From the NCBI RefSeq assembly GCF_020531985.1, contig NZ_JAJAVQ010000006.1, positions 205,995-269,994 of the forward strand: 64,000 bases of DNA, in the 5' to 3' direction. Below the pieces are notes generated by a model. The model was not told where the DNA came from and did no database searches. It worked only from the letters and a program-made list of their open reading frames with translations. The translations under genes and the position numbers were made by a program. The DNA is from Rheinheimera aquimaris (GTDB taxonomy: Bacteria; Pseudomonadota; Gammaproteobacteria; Enterobacterales; Alteromonadaceae). This document shows positions 9,897 to 18,958 of the stretch, one piece after another (the first letter of the stretch is position 1; each line of letters opens with the position of its first letter).

Positions 9897-10348
9897 CAAA
9901 TATTTGCTCGTACTTTAACAAAGCTATTCTGAAGAAGTCCGGGCAAAATCCGCTTCTCGCTCATAGCAGCCGGCTATAAACCGGCTTGCTCCAGTAACGT
10001 TGCCATATGCTGCAAGGCGCCAATGCCCTAAATATCGGTTGCCTGCAGCGGCACTTTGCATAACGGCAGCCTGACGAAATCCTGCGCTATTTGCTGTAAA
10101 TGCACTTTTCCAGGCTGAGCCTTTCGGCACTGCGCCCGTTTATTTCAGGTACTTTTTTGTTGTCTGAAAATATCAGCTGACATCGACGTAATGTGAAGCG
10201 AATGCACGCCAATCGTTATCCGTTACTTCGACTATAGGCTAGTATTACCCTAAATATTTCCATGCTAAGCTGCGGCGCCCTACATAAAATTGCATAACTC
10301 TGCGCTGATGCAGGTTGGCAAACTATAAAACAACGAGGAATCTGCGTA
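9897..10348. other. Intergenic gap without a convincing gene
   Basis: 452 bases between the signalling block and the CstA-family gene. The left part contains a possible degraded minus-strand coding stretch (9974-10120). The right part is the leader of the transporter gene: a GAGGA ribosome site lies just before its ATG, but no clear -35/-10 pair stands out. A short inverted repeat, AGCCGG/CCGGCT, sits at about 9969-9986 but has no T-tract. Confidence 0.5.
9974..10120 (-). pseudogene. Possible degraded C-terminal gene remnant
   Basis: Read on the minus strand, one frame gives a protein-like tail. It contains QIAQDFVRLPLCKVPLQ, an in-frame TAG (10028-10030), and then GALQHMATLLEQAGL ending at a TAG (9974-9976). 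The pattern of VRLPL followed about 25 residues later by an AGL terminus resembles the end of DapA-family aldolases. That match is from memory and weak. No start, ribosome site or upstream domain is present. Confidence 0.25.
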
Positions 10349-11812
10349 ATGCTAATATTCTTTATCAGTATCGCCATACTCTTACTTGGCTATAAACTGT
10401 ACAGCCCGTTTGTTGAAAAACAAGCAGCCATAGATCCCAGCGCTGTCACGCCTCAGGAGCGTCTGCATGACGGTGTTGATTATGTCGCTATCCATCCTGT
10501 AAAAGCATTCCTCATTCAGTTTCTGAATGTAGCGGGGGTAGGGCCAATTTTCGGTCCTATTTTAGGTGCTGTATATGGCCCTGTTGCACTAGTGTGGATT
10601 GTAATAGGTAACGTTGTCGGCGGAGCTGTGCACGATTACTTCTCTGGTGTAATGAGCTTAAAAGAAGACGGTAAGAGCTTACCCGAAATAGCCGGCCATT
10701 ATTACAATGTGATTTTTAAAGGCTTCATGCTGATTTTTACTGCGATGTTGCTGTTCTTCGTTGGCGTCGTGTTTATCATGAGCCCGGCAGGCTTACTGAG
10801 TAACCTATCTTTCTTTGAAGGTACGATTCTGGCGGGTAATACCTTTTGGGTATTGGTGATTCTGGCCTATTACTTTTTAGCGACGTTATTACCCATTGAT
10901 AAAATCATCACTAAGTTATACCCAATGTTTGGTGCATTAATGATTGTGATGACCAGCCTTATTGCCATTTCAATACTGCTGGAAGCACCACATTTACCTC
11001 AGGTAAACGATATCTTTGCTTACTTTGACTCGCACGAACACCATGACTTTTTAACACCTAACCCGGATGGCGCGCCTATTTGGCCGTTGCTGTTCCTGAC
11101 GATTACATGTGGTGCCATCAGTGGCTTTCATTCTACTCAGTCACCGATGATTGCCAGATGTCTTACTAATGAAAAGTATGCACGCCCGGTATTCTATGGC
11201 GCTATGATGTGTGAAGGTATAGTAGCCTGTGTGTGGGCCTTAGCCGGTATTTCAGCTTTCCCGGGTGGCTATGTCGAGTTAAAAGCGATGTTAGCGCAGG
11301 GTGGCCCGGGCTTAGTGGTTAACCATATTGCGAACAGTTACCTTGGCGTGTTCGGTGGCGTAATGGCAATACTGGCTGTTGCTATATTCCCAATCACATC
11401 AGGTGACACCGCGTTTCGTTCATTACGTTTAACCATTATGGATGCGTTTAATATTTCGCAGACCACATTGCACCGCTTGCTGTTAGCAGTTCCACTGCTG
11501 GGTGTTGCTTATTTAATGACGTTCCTGGATTTCTCTCTTATCTGGCGTTATTTCGCGTTCTCTAACATGCTGTTGTCCACCAGCGTATTGTGGTTAGCAA
11601 CTAAGTACCTGTTTGACCGTGGCACTTTCCACTGGATTGCCAGTATTCCTGCGGTAATTGGTACGGCAATTACAGTGGCGTATATTGCCACTGCGGGTAT
11701 TGGTTTTAACCTGCCAGCTACGTACAGCAAGCCTATTGGTGTAGCGGTCGCCGTGTTGGTGCTTATCGGTTTATTTGTTGCGCACCAAAAACGTACACCA
11801 GCGCACGCTTAG
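10349..11812 (+). CDS. CstA-family carbon starvation transporter (short form)
   Basis: 487 residues, strongly hydrophobic, with about 13-15 membrane segments. The conserved CstA-family features are present: GVGPIFGPILGA near residue 70, HDYFSGVMS, ISGFHSTQSPMIARC, and SGDTAFRSLRL. Enterobacterial CstA and BtsT are about 700 residues; compact versions near 480-600 occur in other bacteria, so this is not an obvious truncation. Known family members take up peptides or pyruvate when nutrients are scarce; the substrate here is not readable. The start is supported by GAGGA just upstream. It is a single gene that ends at a bidirectional terminator shared with the convergent GGDEF gene. Confidence 0.88.
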   Translation: MLIFFISIAILLLGYKLYSPFVEKQAAIDPSAVTPQERLHDGVDYVAIHPVKAFLIQFLNVAGVGPIFGPILGAVYGPVALVWIVIGNVVGGAVHDYFSGVMSLKEDGKSLPEIAGHYYNVIFKGFMLIFTAMLLFFVGVVFIMSPAGLLSNLSFFEGTILAGNTFWVLVILAYYFLATLLPIDKIITKLYPMFGALMIVMTSLIAISILLEAPHLPQVNDIFAYFDSHEHHDFLTPNPDGAPIWPLLFLTITCGAISGFHSTQSPMIARCLTNEKYARPVFYGAMMCEGIVACVWALAGISAFPGGYVELKAMLAQGGPGLVVNHIANSYLGVFGGVMAILAVAIFPITSGDTAFRSLRLTIMDAFNISQTTLHRLLLAVPLLGVAYLMTFLDFSLIWRYFAFSNMLLSTSVLWLATKYLFDRGTFHWIASIPAVIGTAITVAYIATAGIGFNLPATYSKPIGVAVAVLVLIGLFVAHQKRTPAHA

Positions 11813-11825
11813 TGTTTATCGAATT

Positions 11826-11852
11826 AAAAAAGGCCGTTTAACGGCCTTTTTT
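11826..11852. terminator. Bidirectional rho-independent terminator
   Basis: The stem AGGCCGT/ACGGCCT (11831-11837 with 11841-11847) and loop TTA are flanked by an A-run on the left and a T-run on the right, so it works in both directions. It separates the convergent cstA-like and TPR-GGDEF genes, whose stop codons lie on either side. Confidence 0.9.
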
Positions 11853-11853
11853 A

Positions 11854-13725
11854 TTACGCACACACCACTTTATTTCTGCCTTCTGCTTTGGCCTGATATA
11901 GCGCTTTATCCGCTCGTGCCAGGCTGTTATTCAGCGCTTCCGGTGCCTGATACTGGCTGATACCAATACTGCAGGTGACGGCTAAATTGTCATAGCCGGT
12001 AAAGGCAATTGCTGCTATCGCCTGACGCAGCCGTTCGGCAATGATTTCTGCCTGCTGCGCATTGGCATCAGGTAATACGATTAAAAACTCTTCACCGCCG
12101 GTGCGGCCAAATCTGTCTTGCTCTCGCAGCATGGCACAGACGGTGATACACATTTGTTGTAACACTATATCGCCGGCGTCATGGCCGAAGCAGTCGTTGA
12201 CCTGTTTAAAATGGTCCAGATCGAGGATCAGAAAACTCAGCTCAGTCTTGGTATCAATCGCCTTTATCCGCTCCTGCTCAGCCTGCATCATAATGCGACG
12301 CCGGTTAGCAACATTGGTCAGCTCATCTGTCATGGCAAGGCGGTGCAGGCGCTGGTTACGCTTTTTCAGCGAGACAGCAAACGCCAGTAAAATGACCAGC
12401 ATCAGTACAATAAGTGCCAGTGCCGCGTATTGCCAGCGCTGTGCCAGTTGTAATGCGCTGACATGCTGCTCTACCAGTTGTTTCTCCGCTTTAAGCTGGG
12501 TATTACGCTCTTGCTGGCGCACAGAATCAAACTGTACCCGTAATAAATTACTTTGTTGCTCACGGGCTTTTTGCTGCTGGATTTGCGTTTTCTGCAGATA
12601 CTGGTTTAACAATGCATAGGCTTCATCATACCGTTTAGCACCCGCTAGCGCTGCTGCCTTGGCTTTGTACAGCATCAGCAAATAGCGCGGGTTGCCGTCT
12701 GCACTAAGCGCGGTCTTAGCCAGGGCAAACTGTTGCAATGCGTCCGGCACCTGCTGCAGAGCCAGCAAGGTTTCACCATGGTACATTGCCAGCAAGCCGC
12801 GGTATGTGCCAACAGAGGACATATCATAAGTTTGCAGCGTATCCAGTTCGCTTTTCGCCTCCTTTGCCAGTGTCATCGCAATGTCGTAACGTTTAAGCAA
12901 ATTGTTAATCCACACCAGATTCACTTTGGTAAAGGTGCGCCACATTGGCTCTTTTAACTGCTGGTACACTGTCATCGACTGTTCAAACAATTGCAGCGCT
13001 TGTTGATACTGGCCAAGCTCAGCATAGGAGTACGCTTTTTCATGCATGATTAAAGCATGCCGGAACTGCTCATCCGGTGAGTTAAACTCCTGCTCGGCCT
13101 GGTCAATGTAATTCAGCGCGTCCTGATAAAGCCCCATTCGCCGGTAGGTGGCAGCGATGGATAATACTAAATCACTGATATAAGGTTTGTAGCCTAAACC
13201 ACGTTGCAACTGATAAGCGGTAACATAATGCTGCATCGCATCGGCATAATTGCCCTGATAAGACGCTATGCTGCCAAGCAGGCTCAGGCTGATAGCAATG
13301 CTAAGCGGGTTTTCACTATCGCTGGCGGCCTGATAACCCAACTGCGCGTTTTGTTCTGCCTGCTGCGCTTGTCCAAGCTGGCTGAACAGGTAATAACGGC
13401 AAACGTAGTAATCGGCCAACGCTGCGCTATCATCGCGTGCTTTGGCGGCGGCGAGTTGCGTATCGCTGTATTCAATGCCTTTTTGCGGCTGGTCGAAAAA
13501 GCCCAGCATACAGCGCATTCTGTCAAAGATATTACGCCGTACCGGGTCATTGGCAGGCAGTGAGGTTTCTAACTCTTGCAGGGTGGTTTGAAAGTCGGTC
13601 AGGCTGAAAAAATAACGCTGACCGCTTTCAATCTGGTGTACCAGCTCATCAAACTGCTCAGGCGTTGCATGCGCGCAACTACAGCAAAGTACAATCAGTG
13701 CACAGAAAAGCCGCTTAATTGCCAT
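11854..13725 (-). CDS. TPR-repeat membrane diguanylate cyclase
   Basis: 623 residues. The signal peptide MAIKRLFCALIVLCC is followed by a periplasmic region of about 400 residues made of TPR repeats (for example ALNYIDQAEQEF and ALQLFEQSMTVYQQL). A coiled coil comes next, one membrane segment near 430-452, and a cytoplasmic GGDEF domain. The active site is intact (GGEEF at 543-547) and an I-site REQD is placed correctly upstream. It probably senses something through the periplasmic TPR region and makes c-di-GMP. It lies in the same direction as the ydbH-ynbE-ydbL operon but 82 bases downstream of it, so co-transcription is uncertain. Confidence 0.9.
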   Translation of the reverse strand: MAIKRLFCALIVLCCSCAHATPEQFDELVHQIESGQRYFFSLTDFQTTLQELETSLPANDPVRRNIFDRMRCMLGFFDQPQKGIEYSDTQLAAAKARDDSAALADYYVCRYYLFSQLGQAQQAEQNAQLGYQAASDSENPLSIAISLSLLGSIASYQGNYADAMQHYVTAYQLQRGLGYKPYISDLVLSIAATYRRMGLYQDALNYIDQAEQEFNSPDEQFRHALIMHEKAYSYAELGQYQQALQLFEQSMTVYQQLKEPMWRTFTKVNLVWINNLLKRYDIAMTLAKEAKSELDTLQTYDMSSVGTYRGLLAMYHGETLLALQQVPDALQQFALAKTALSADGNPRYLLMLYKAKAAALAGAKRYDEAYALLNQYLQKTQIQQQKAREQQSNLLRVQFDSVRQQERNTQLKAEKQLVEQHVSALQLAQRWQYAALALIVLMLVILLAFAVSLKKRNQRLHRLAMTDELTNVANRRRIMMQAEQERIKAIDTKTELSFLILDLDHFKQVNDCFGHDAGDIVLQQMCITVCAMLREQDRFGRTGGEEFLIVLPDANAQQAEIIAERLRQAIAAIAFTGYDNLAVTCSIGISQYQAPEALNNSLARADKALYQAKAEGRNKVVCA

Positions 13726-13807
13726 ACATCGCCTTCATTACATGCTGCCTGTCAATAGCTTAGCAGCTGCTGCTTATTTGCCTATTACTGTAATACAAAA
13801 TCAGCAA

Positions 13808-14161
13808 TCAGGGTTTTTTTACCCAATTACCATCCAACAGTATGTAATGGCCGGCACTGGTGCGCTCCAGTGCTTTTTTGCCTGCCATGGCTTCTACATC
13901 GGCCACGGCAATGCTGTTTTGCTTAGCCAGTTTGGCATATTCAGCACGGCGGGCATCGTTAATCAGTTTAACGATATCATTTGCTTCACTGTTGTTTTGC
14001 ACCGCACCCAGATAGCCATTGGCCTGCTCGCCAACCAACCCCTGCGCTTTTGCTTGGCCTAACGCCGCCATCGCCTGTTGTAAATTCATTGCCAGCACCG
14101 GCAGGCTGATGGCAAACAGGGCAGGTAACAGCAACATTTTCAGTTTGCTTAAAGATTTCAT
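13808..14161 (-). CDS. ydbL: YdbL family (DUF1318) periplasmic protein
   Basis: 117 residues. The start is the ATG at 14161 because AAGGAG lies 8 bases upstream; an upstream in-frame Met has no ribosome site. The signal peptide ends near ALFAISLPVLA. The mature part carries the YdbL signature of Q/A-rich helices followed by GHYILLDGNWVKKP at the end. It is the third gene after ydbH and ynbE. In E. coli these three act together: YdbH and YnbE form an envelope-spanning bridge for phospholipid transport, and YdbL modulates YdbH-YnbE assembly. Assignment rests on the family signature plus this exact gene order. Confidence 0.88.
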   Translation of the reverse strand: MKSLSKLKMLLLPALFAISLPVLAMNLQQAMAALGQAKAQGLVGEQANGYLGAVQNNSEANDIVKLINDARRAEYAKLAKQNSIAVADVEAMAGKKALERTSAGHYILLDGNWVKKP

Positions 14162-14171
14162 TTTATGCTCC

Positions 14172-14360
14172 TTAAAATAACCCACTGTCGTCGCTGAATA
14201 GCTCATCGAGCTGCTTATCGACTTTGATATAAATTTCATGCTGAATTTTTACATTCAGGTTGATATTAATTGGCTCAGCTGGCATCGCAACCTGCACTTT
14301 GGGGGTGCAGGCTGCCAGGCTCAGCAGGAGGAATATGGTACTGCTCAGTTGCTTAATCAT
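14172..14360 (-). CDS. ynbE: YnbE family outer-membrane lipoprotein
   Basis: 62 residues. A signal peptide ends in the lipobox LAAC, and the Cys is followed by TPKV, so outer-membrane sorting is expected. The mature sequence ININLNVKIQHEIYIKVD alternates polar and apolar residues, as needed for a beta-strand that extends the YdbH groove. GGAG is well placed before the ATG. It sits 12 bases after ydbH and 10 before ydbL, an operon arrangement conserved in enterobacteria. Confidence 0.9.
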   Translation of the reverse strand: MIKQLSSTIFLLLSLAACTPKVQVAMPAEPININLNVKIQHEIYIKVDKQLDELFSDDSGLF

Positions 14361-14372
14361 TAAGATGCTCCA

Positions 14373-16949
14373 TTAGCGCTTACCGGCGCTTTGCTGTTGA
14401 AGACGTTGTTGTACCCGCTGTTTTATTTTGTCACTGATTTGGCTGCTAAGTTGCAAACTGGTGATGAGTGCCGGAATATCTTCCTCCAGGTTAATATTCA
14501 GATTAATCGGCCGTCCGCCCTCCAGCGCCGGGTTGTTACCGTGTAGCTTCAGTGCCAGCAGTAACTTACCGTTTGTATCATAGCTAACATTACTGGACAG
14601 CACAGAGTAATGAAAATCATCCAGTGCTTTTAACATTACTTTCATTCCCGGATTGGTCGCCGCCATGTTTTCAGCTGTGGGCGGGCGGTATTGTAACTGT
14701 CCGCCCGGGCTTTCTGCCGCAATGTAACCCCCTTCGACACTGGCGCCGCTGCGGTTTAACCGCAGTGGAATGGTACCGGAGATAAGGCCGTTACCGGTTA
14801 AGTCTGTCGTGGGGTGTTGCTGCAGTAATTTGGTCAGATCTATGCGCTCAACTTGCATGGTGATCTGCTGCTGTTGCAGCGCCAGATCCAATAACGTTGG
14901 CTCAACACGGATTTGCCCGCCCATCGCCAGCAGCTGCAGCTGCCTGATATCAAGTTTACCGGCGGTTAAGGTGTTAGCCGGTGTCACATAACTGGCTTGC
15001 ATCCGCAGCGGGCCGGCAACAACACCATGCTGTATTTCAGCCAGCGTTGCACCACTGGTGCGAACTGATACGGTATCGCCTTTGTACTCGACTGACAGCG
15101 GCAGATTAAGATCGGTAAACAGGCTGCGGTCATAAATACCACTGACACCCGACAGCGCAATGTCCGCCTGAGCGGCGATGGTATCGGCCAGTGTTACGCT
15201 GCCGCTTGCGGTTATACGGCCACGGTTAAACTCTAACAGGGCAGGCCAATCGGTAAGGCTCTGCTGAAAAGGGTTGCCGGCCAGTAAAAAAGCATCGTCC
15301 AGTTGCCAGTTAAGCGTTAACACGCTCGCCTGATAATCGAGCTGATGGCTAAGCCCGAGGCTGGCATGATTACTCAGTTTGCCTTCGGCTTTAAGCCGCA
15401 GGTTATCAGTGCTGCCGCTTCGTACCGTGCCTTCGAGCTTACCCTGCCACTGCCAGCTCTGTGCCTTTAATGCGGCCTGTTTAATATCACCCGCGTTAGC
15501 CAGCATATCCGTTTTAAACGTCAGCGCAGAAAAGACACTGTCGCCAGTTAACCGCGATGATGTGGCCGAAAGCTTAATATTACTGGCGCCATATTCTGTG
15601 CTCTGCAGCTTTGCGGTGCTGATCTCGCTGTTGCTTAAGTTGAGTTGCCAGCTGTCTGCCAGCCAGTAAGCGTTAAATTGGCTTTGCAATTTCAGCTTTT
15701 CAAGTTCGATACCCGTTGCCGCTGTTAAATGCGGCTGTGCCCATGTCAGTTTGCCATTTTTTAAACTGGCACTGAACGGCGGCGTCAGGTTCATCAACGT
15801 ATCGGCAGACAACGTTAACTGACTGGCACCGGTTGTACGGATATTTACGCTCAGTGGCAAAGCGGTCAGCTGCGGCTGGTTGCTGCCATCAGCCGATAAA
15901 TCCAGATACACGGTGTCGCTATTAATCCCGCGCTGTTGCAGCTGCTCCGGTACAACCGGCTGCTGCAGTGTCAGCTTGCTGTTTAGCTGGTACTGGTTAA
16001 GTTCGCCCTGTTTGAAGCCAACGGCTGCCGTTAACTGGCCCTGCAAGTTGCCAATGCCCGGCACGGCGAAAGGTACTGGTAAATCCGCATCAAGTTGCCA
16101 GTGGCCTGTTATGTGCTGGCTGATACTGGCCAGGTCGGTTTGTTCTGGCAGATCAAACGACCATTGGCTGAAAACACGTACCGGTGCTGTGAACTGCGCG
16201 ACAGCATCGGCTGGTAATTCAAGCTGCCAGGCTTTTGCCTGCTGCAGCAGCCAGGATGAGGGCGGGGATATCGTAAGTTCTACAGCGCCCTCAGCCAGCA
16301 GATTGTTTTGTTGTATCAGGCTTTGATGTAAGCTCAGATTGATGCTGTCATCAAGCATTAGCCGGACATTTAGCAGTGGCAAATTTTGCACCGTTTCATA
16401 GCTGCCGTTTAGCGTCAAACGCTGCTGCATGTCTGTAGCGTCAAAACCGGTGAGTGCAAAGCGCAGTTTTTGCTGTTCGGCTGTCATCTGGCCATTAAGC
16501 TGGTAGTGGCACAGGCTGTCGCCACAAGGCAGTTGCAGACTGACGTGTTGCAGACTGATGCGCTCGGGCAGCGTGGGCGGAAGTTGCCAGTTTTGTGGCA
16601 GGCTAAAAGGCTCATTATCGGTAGCTGCAGCGGGCGAGTCCTGCTCAGGCCATTGTGTCAGCTTGATGTCGGCAGCGCCAAGCCTGATTTCACGTAGCGC
16701 AGGGCTGAAACCACCACTAAAAGACCAGACAACGTTGATATCGCTGAGGGTAAACTGCGCAGCAGTTTGCTCGAGCTGAAAACTAATGCTGTCAAGGCGT
16801 AGCTGGTGCAGACTGATAGCGTCAATATTAAATTGCAGATTTTGCACCGGTAACGCCGCCAGCTGCTTTTGCAGGTACCAGTAGGCGCCTGCCGTTAATA
16901 GCAGTAATAAAGCTAAGCCTGTAAGCAGCGTTTTGTGCCACCAGCGCAT
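14373..16949 (-). CDS. ydbH: YdbH, AsmA-like intermembrane phospholipid transport protein
   Basis: 858 residues from the ATG at 16949, chosen because AAAGGA lies at the right distance; a longer reading from 16979 lacks this. There is one N-terminal membrane anchor (LLTGLALLLLLTAGAYWYL), then a very long periplasmic part rich in beta-strands, typical of the AsmA/TamB superfamily. The C-terminus (GMKVMLKALDDFHYSVL, then INLNLEEDIPALI) matches the YdbH end, and E. coli YdbH is of similar length (about 880). It forms the hydrophobic groove that carries lipids from inner to outer membrane, partly redundant with YhdP and TamB. First gene of the ydbH-ynbE-ydbL operon. Confidence 0.9.
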   Translation of the reverse strand: MRWWHKTLLTGLALLLLLTAGAYWYLQKQLAALPVQNLQFNIDAISLHQLRLDSISFQLEQTAAQFTLSDINVVWSFSGGFSPALREIRLGAADIKLTQWPEQDSPAAATDNEPFSLPQNWQLPPTLPERISLQHVSLQLPCGDSLCHYQLNGQMTAEQQKLRFALTGFDATDMQQRLTLNGSYETVQNLPLLNVRLMLDDSINLSLHQSLIQQNNLLAEGAVELTISPPSSWLLQQAKAWQLELPADAVAQFTAPVRVFSQWSFDLPEQTDLASISQHITGHWQLDADLPVPFAVPGIGNLQGQLTAAVGFKQGELNQYQLNSKLTLQQPVVPEQLQQRGINSDTVYLDLSADGSNQPQLTALPLSVNIRTTGASQLTLSADTLMNLTPPFSASLKNGKLTWAQPHLTAATGIELEKLKLQSQFNAYWLADSWQLNLSNSEISTAKLQSTEYGASNIKLSATSSRLTGDSVFSALTFKTDMLANAGDIKQAALKAQSWQWQGKLEGTVRSGSTDNLRLKAEGKLSNHASLGLSHQLDYQASVLTLNWQLDDAFLLAGNPFQQSLTDWPALLEFNRGRITASGSVTLADTIAAQADIALSGVSGIYDRSLFTDLNLPLSVEYKGDTVSVRTSGATLAEIQHGVVAGPLRMQASYVTPANTLTAGKLDIRQLQLLAMGGQIRVEPTLLDLALQQQQITMQVERIDLTKLLQQHPTTDLTGNGLISGTIPLRLNRSGASVEGGYIAAESPGGQLQYRPPTAENMAATNPGMKVMLKALDDFHYSVLSSNVSYDTNGKLLLALKLHGNNPALEGGRPINLNINLEEDIPALITSLQLSSQISDKIKQRVQQRLQQQSAGKR

Positions 16950-17082
16950 AGAGTGTCCTTTCGGTTGATAGGCTGACATTAAGCCGAACTCACTGAATAG
17001 ATTATGAATATATCAGGCTTAGTAGGGCGCTGCCATCTGCAGTGCACGGGGGCGGGCTCTGTATGAATACACGATGTTGGAT

Positions 17083-17106
17083 AAAAAAGGGCAGCGAACG
17101 CTGCCC
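17083..17106 (-). terminator. Rho-independent terminator of the M28 peptidase gene
   Basis: The stem GGGCAGCG/CGCTGCCC (17089-17096 with 17099-17106) is followed on the minus strand by six Ts. It lies about 27 bases after the stop codon of the peptidase gene. Confidence 0.9.
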
Positions 17107-17132
17107 TTAATTCTGAGTTGCGGTATTGCTGC

Positions 17133-18839
17133 TTAGTTGCGCTGATCCGCTGACGCATCGCGCAGGGCGCGGAACTCGTTACCTTCATTCCAGTTTGGCC
17201 AGCTACGGCTGTTAGCCAGCTCGTTACCTACCTGATAAAACAGGAACAAGTCTTGCTGGGCGCCACGTAAATCCCAGTTATCATCGTATTCGTCATTCAC
17301 TTTGTGGTAGCAGCATTTGTTAAACTCGGCACGCTGCGCTTTACCCCAATCAGCACCTTTCTCAAAATGATCATTACCGCCTTTGGCATATAAAATCGGC
17401 ACACCTTTTTTCGACAGGTTGAAATGATCTGAGCGATAGGCAATACCCGCTTCAGGGTTATGCTCACGCACGGCATAACGGCCTTGCTGCTTGGTGTACT
17501 TGATCAGAATATCTTCCGCGTTGTTGTTACCCAGGCCAACAATCACCATATCTTTCATCGGGCCATAGACGTTCATCACGTCCATATTGATACCAACGAC
17601 GGTTTTCTCCAGCGGGAACACCGGGTTAGCTGCATACCAGGCGGAGCCCAGTAAGCCACGCTCTTCTGCAGTCACGGCAACAAAGACCACCGAGCGCTCA
17701 GGCTGTGGCTGCTGTGTGAAATATTCAGCCAGCGCCAGTAAGCCACCGGTGCCGGAGGCGTTGTCCTGGGCGCCGTTAAACACTTTGTTGGTCGGGTTAG
17801 AAAAATCCATTCCCAGGTGATCCCAATGCGCCATATACAGCACGTACTCATCCGGATACTTGCTACCTTCTATATAGCCGACAACATTGCTTGATGTCAG
17901 CTCACGCAGGTTATTCTTCACCGTGATTGACGCTTTGGTATTCAAGGGAACCGGGGCAAAGTCTTTTTCCAGCGCTTTTTTATGCATGGTGGCCAGGTCT
18001 GTGCCGACATTGGCAAACAACTTTTCTGCCGACTCGGTGGTGATCCAGCCTTCTACTTTTGCCAGATCCGCGTTTTTGTTCTCGTTGATTAAATCAAACT
18101 TAATCGGCGAACCATGCGCGACCACACCCCAACCATAACTGGCAGCGTCGGTTTCATGAATGATCAGCGCCATAGCAGCACCCTGACGGGCAGCTTCTTC
18201 ATATTTGTAGGTCCAGCGGCCGTAGTACGTCATAGCATTGCCATTAAACAGCTTAGGATCCTGCGTAGCAAAGCCCGGGTCATTAACAAACATCACCACG
18301 GTTTTGCCTTTTACATCCAGGCCTTCGTAGTCGTTCCAGCCATATTCCGGTGCGACGATACCGTAGCCGACAAACACCATATCGCTGTCTTTCACTTCTA
18401 CCTGTTCAGTCACTTGCTTGGTCCAGGCCGTCATTTCGTCACGATAAGCAAACTGGGCCGGCACGTTGTCGCCGCTCAGTGTCATCGCCGACACCTCTTT
18501 CGGATCGATTTGTACCAATGATACCGGCTGTTTGTAGCTGTCACCGTCGATAGGTTTGAGGCCAATACGGCGGAAATTGTCTTCCAGATAGGCAACTGTC
18601 AGCTCTTCACCTTTCGTTGCCGGCGCGCGGCCCTGAAACTCGTCTGACGACAAGGTTTTGATATATTCTCCCAGACGTGGATTTACTTCAGTCAGCTTCA
18701 GTGCTTGCTGAGCTTCCTCTGTCTGAGTTTTTGCCGGCTCGGCTGTGTTAACGTCGGTTGCCGGCTCTGAACAGGCGGCAAGCAAGCTTGCTGCTGCCAG
18801 AGCTGCGGCAAGGTTGGTAAACCTGGATAGGGTAGTCAT
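17133..18839 (-). CDS. M28-family metallopeptidase lipoprotein (aminopeptidase-like)
   Basis: 568 residues. A lipoprotein signal has lipobox LLAAC near residue 23. An N-terminal segment is followed by a PA-type insert (the GYGIVAPEYGWNDYEGLDVKGKTVV stretch) and the M28 zinc peptidase domain. Zinc and catalytic motifs visible are HWDHLG, DNASG, AEERGLLGS, MDVMN and RSDHFNL. Family members cleave N-terminal residues of peptides outside the cytoplasm. The start has CGGAG six bases upstream. It is a single gene with its own terminator. Substrate specificity cannot be told. Confidence 0.92.
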   Translation of the reverse strand: MTTLSRFTNLAAALAAASLLAACSEPATDVNTAEPAKTQTEEAQQALKLTEVNPRLGEYIKTLSSDEFQGRAPATKGEELTVAYLEDNFRRIGLKPIDGDSYKQPVSLVQIDPKEVSAMTLSGDNVPAQFAYRDEMTAWTKQVTEQVEVKDSDMVFVGYGIVAPEYGWNDYEGLDVKGKTVVMFVNDPGFATQDPKLFNGNAMTYYGRWTYKYEEAARQGAAMALIIHETDAASYGWGVVAHGSPIKFDLINENKNADLAKVEGWITTESAEKLFANVGTDLATMHKKALEKDFAPVPLNTKASITVKNNLRELTSSNVVGYIEGSKYPDEYVLYMAHWDHLGMDFSNPTNKVFNGAQDNASGTGGLLALAEYFTQQPQPERSVVFVAVTAEERGLLGSAWYAANPVFPLEKTVVGINMDVMNVYGPMKDMVIVGLGNNNAEDILIKYTKQQGRYAVREHNPEAGIAYRSDHFNLSKKGVPILYAKGGNDHFEKGADWGKAQRAEFNKCCYHKVNDEYDDNWDLRGAQQDLFLFYQVGNELANSRSWPNWNEGNEFRALRDASADQRN

Positions 18840-18958
18840 AAATACTCCGTATTGTTATCGTTATAAAGCCCGCTGCAGAGCAAGCCTGATATAAAAGCCA
18901 TTTATCTTAGCGTACCGCTAATGTACTGACCAGTTTGCTGACCGCCCACAATTGACGG

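Noticed and set aside
10180..10202. Possible CRP site (TGTGA) before the cstA-like gene
   Set aside because: Only one half-site matches; the other arm does not resemble TCACA.
12041..12619. 192-codon plus-strand open frame
   Set aside because: It lies antisense within the GGDEF gene and is Ser/Cys/Arg-rich in the way of an opposite-strand shadow.
15880..16326. 148-codon plus-strand open frame
   Set aside because: Shadow of ydbH on the other strand, with Cys/Ser-rich composition and no ribosome site.
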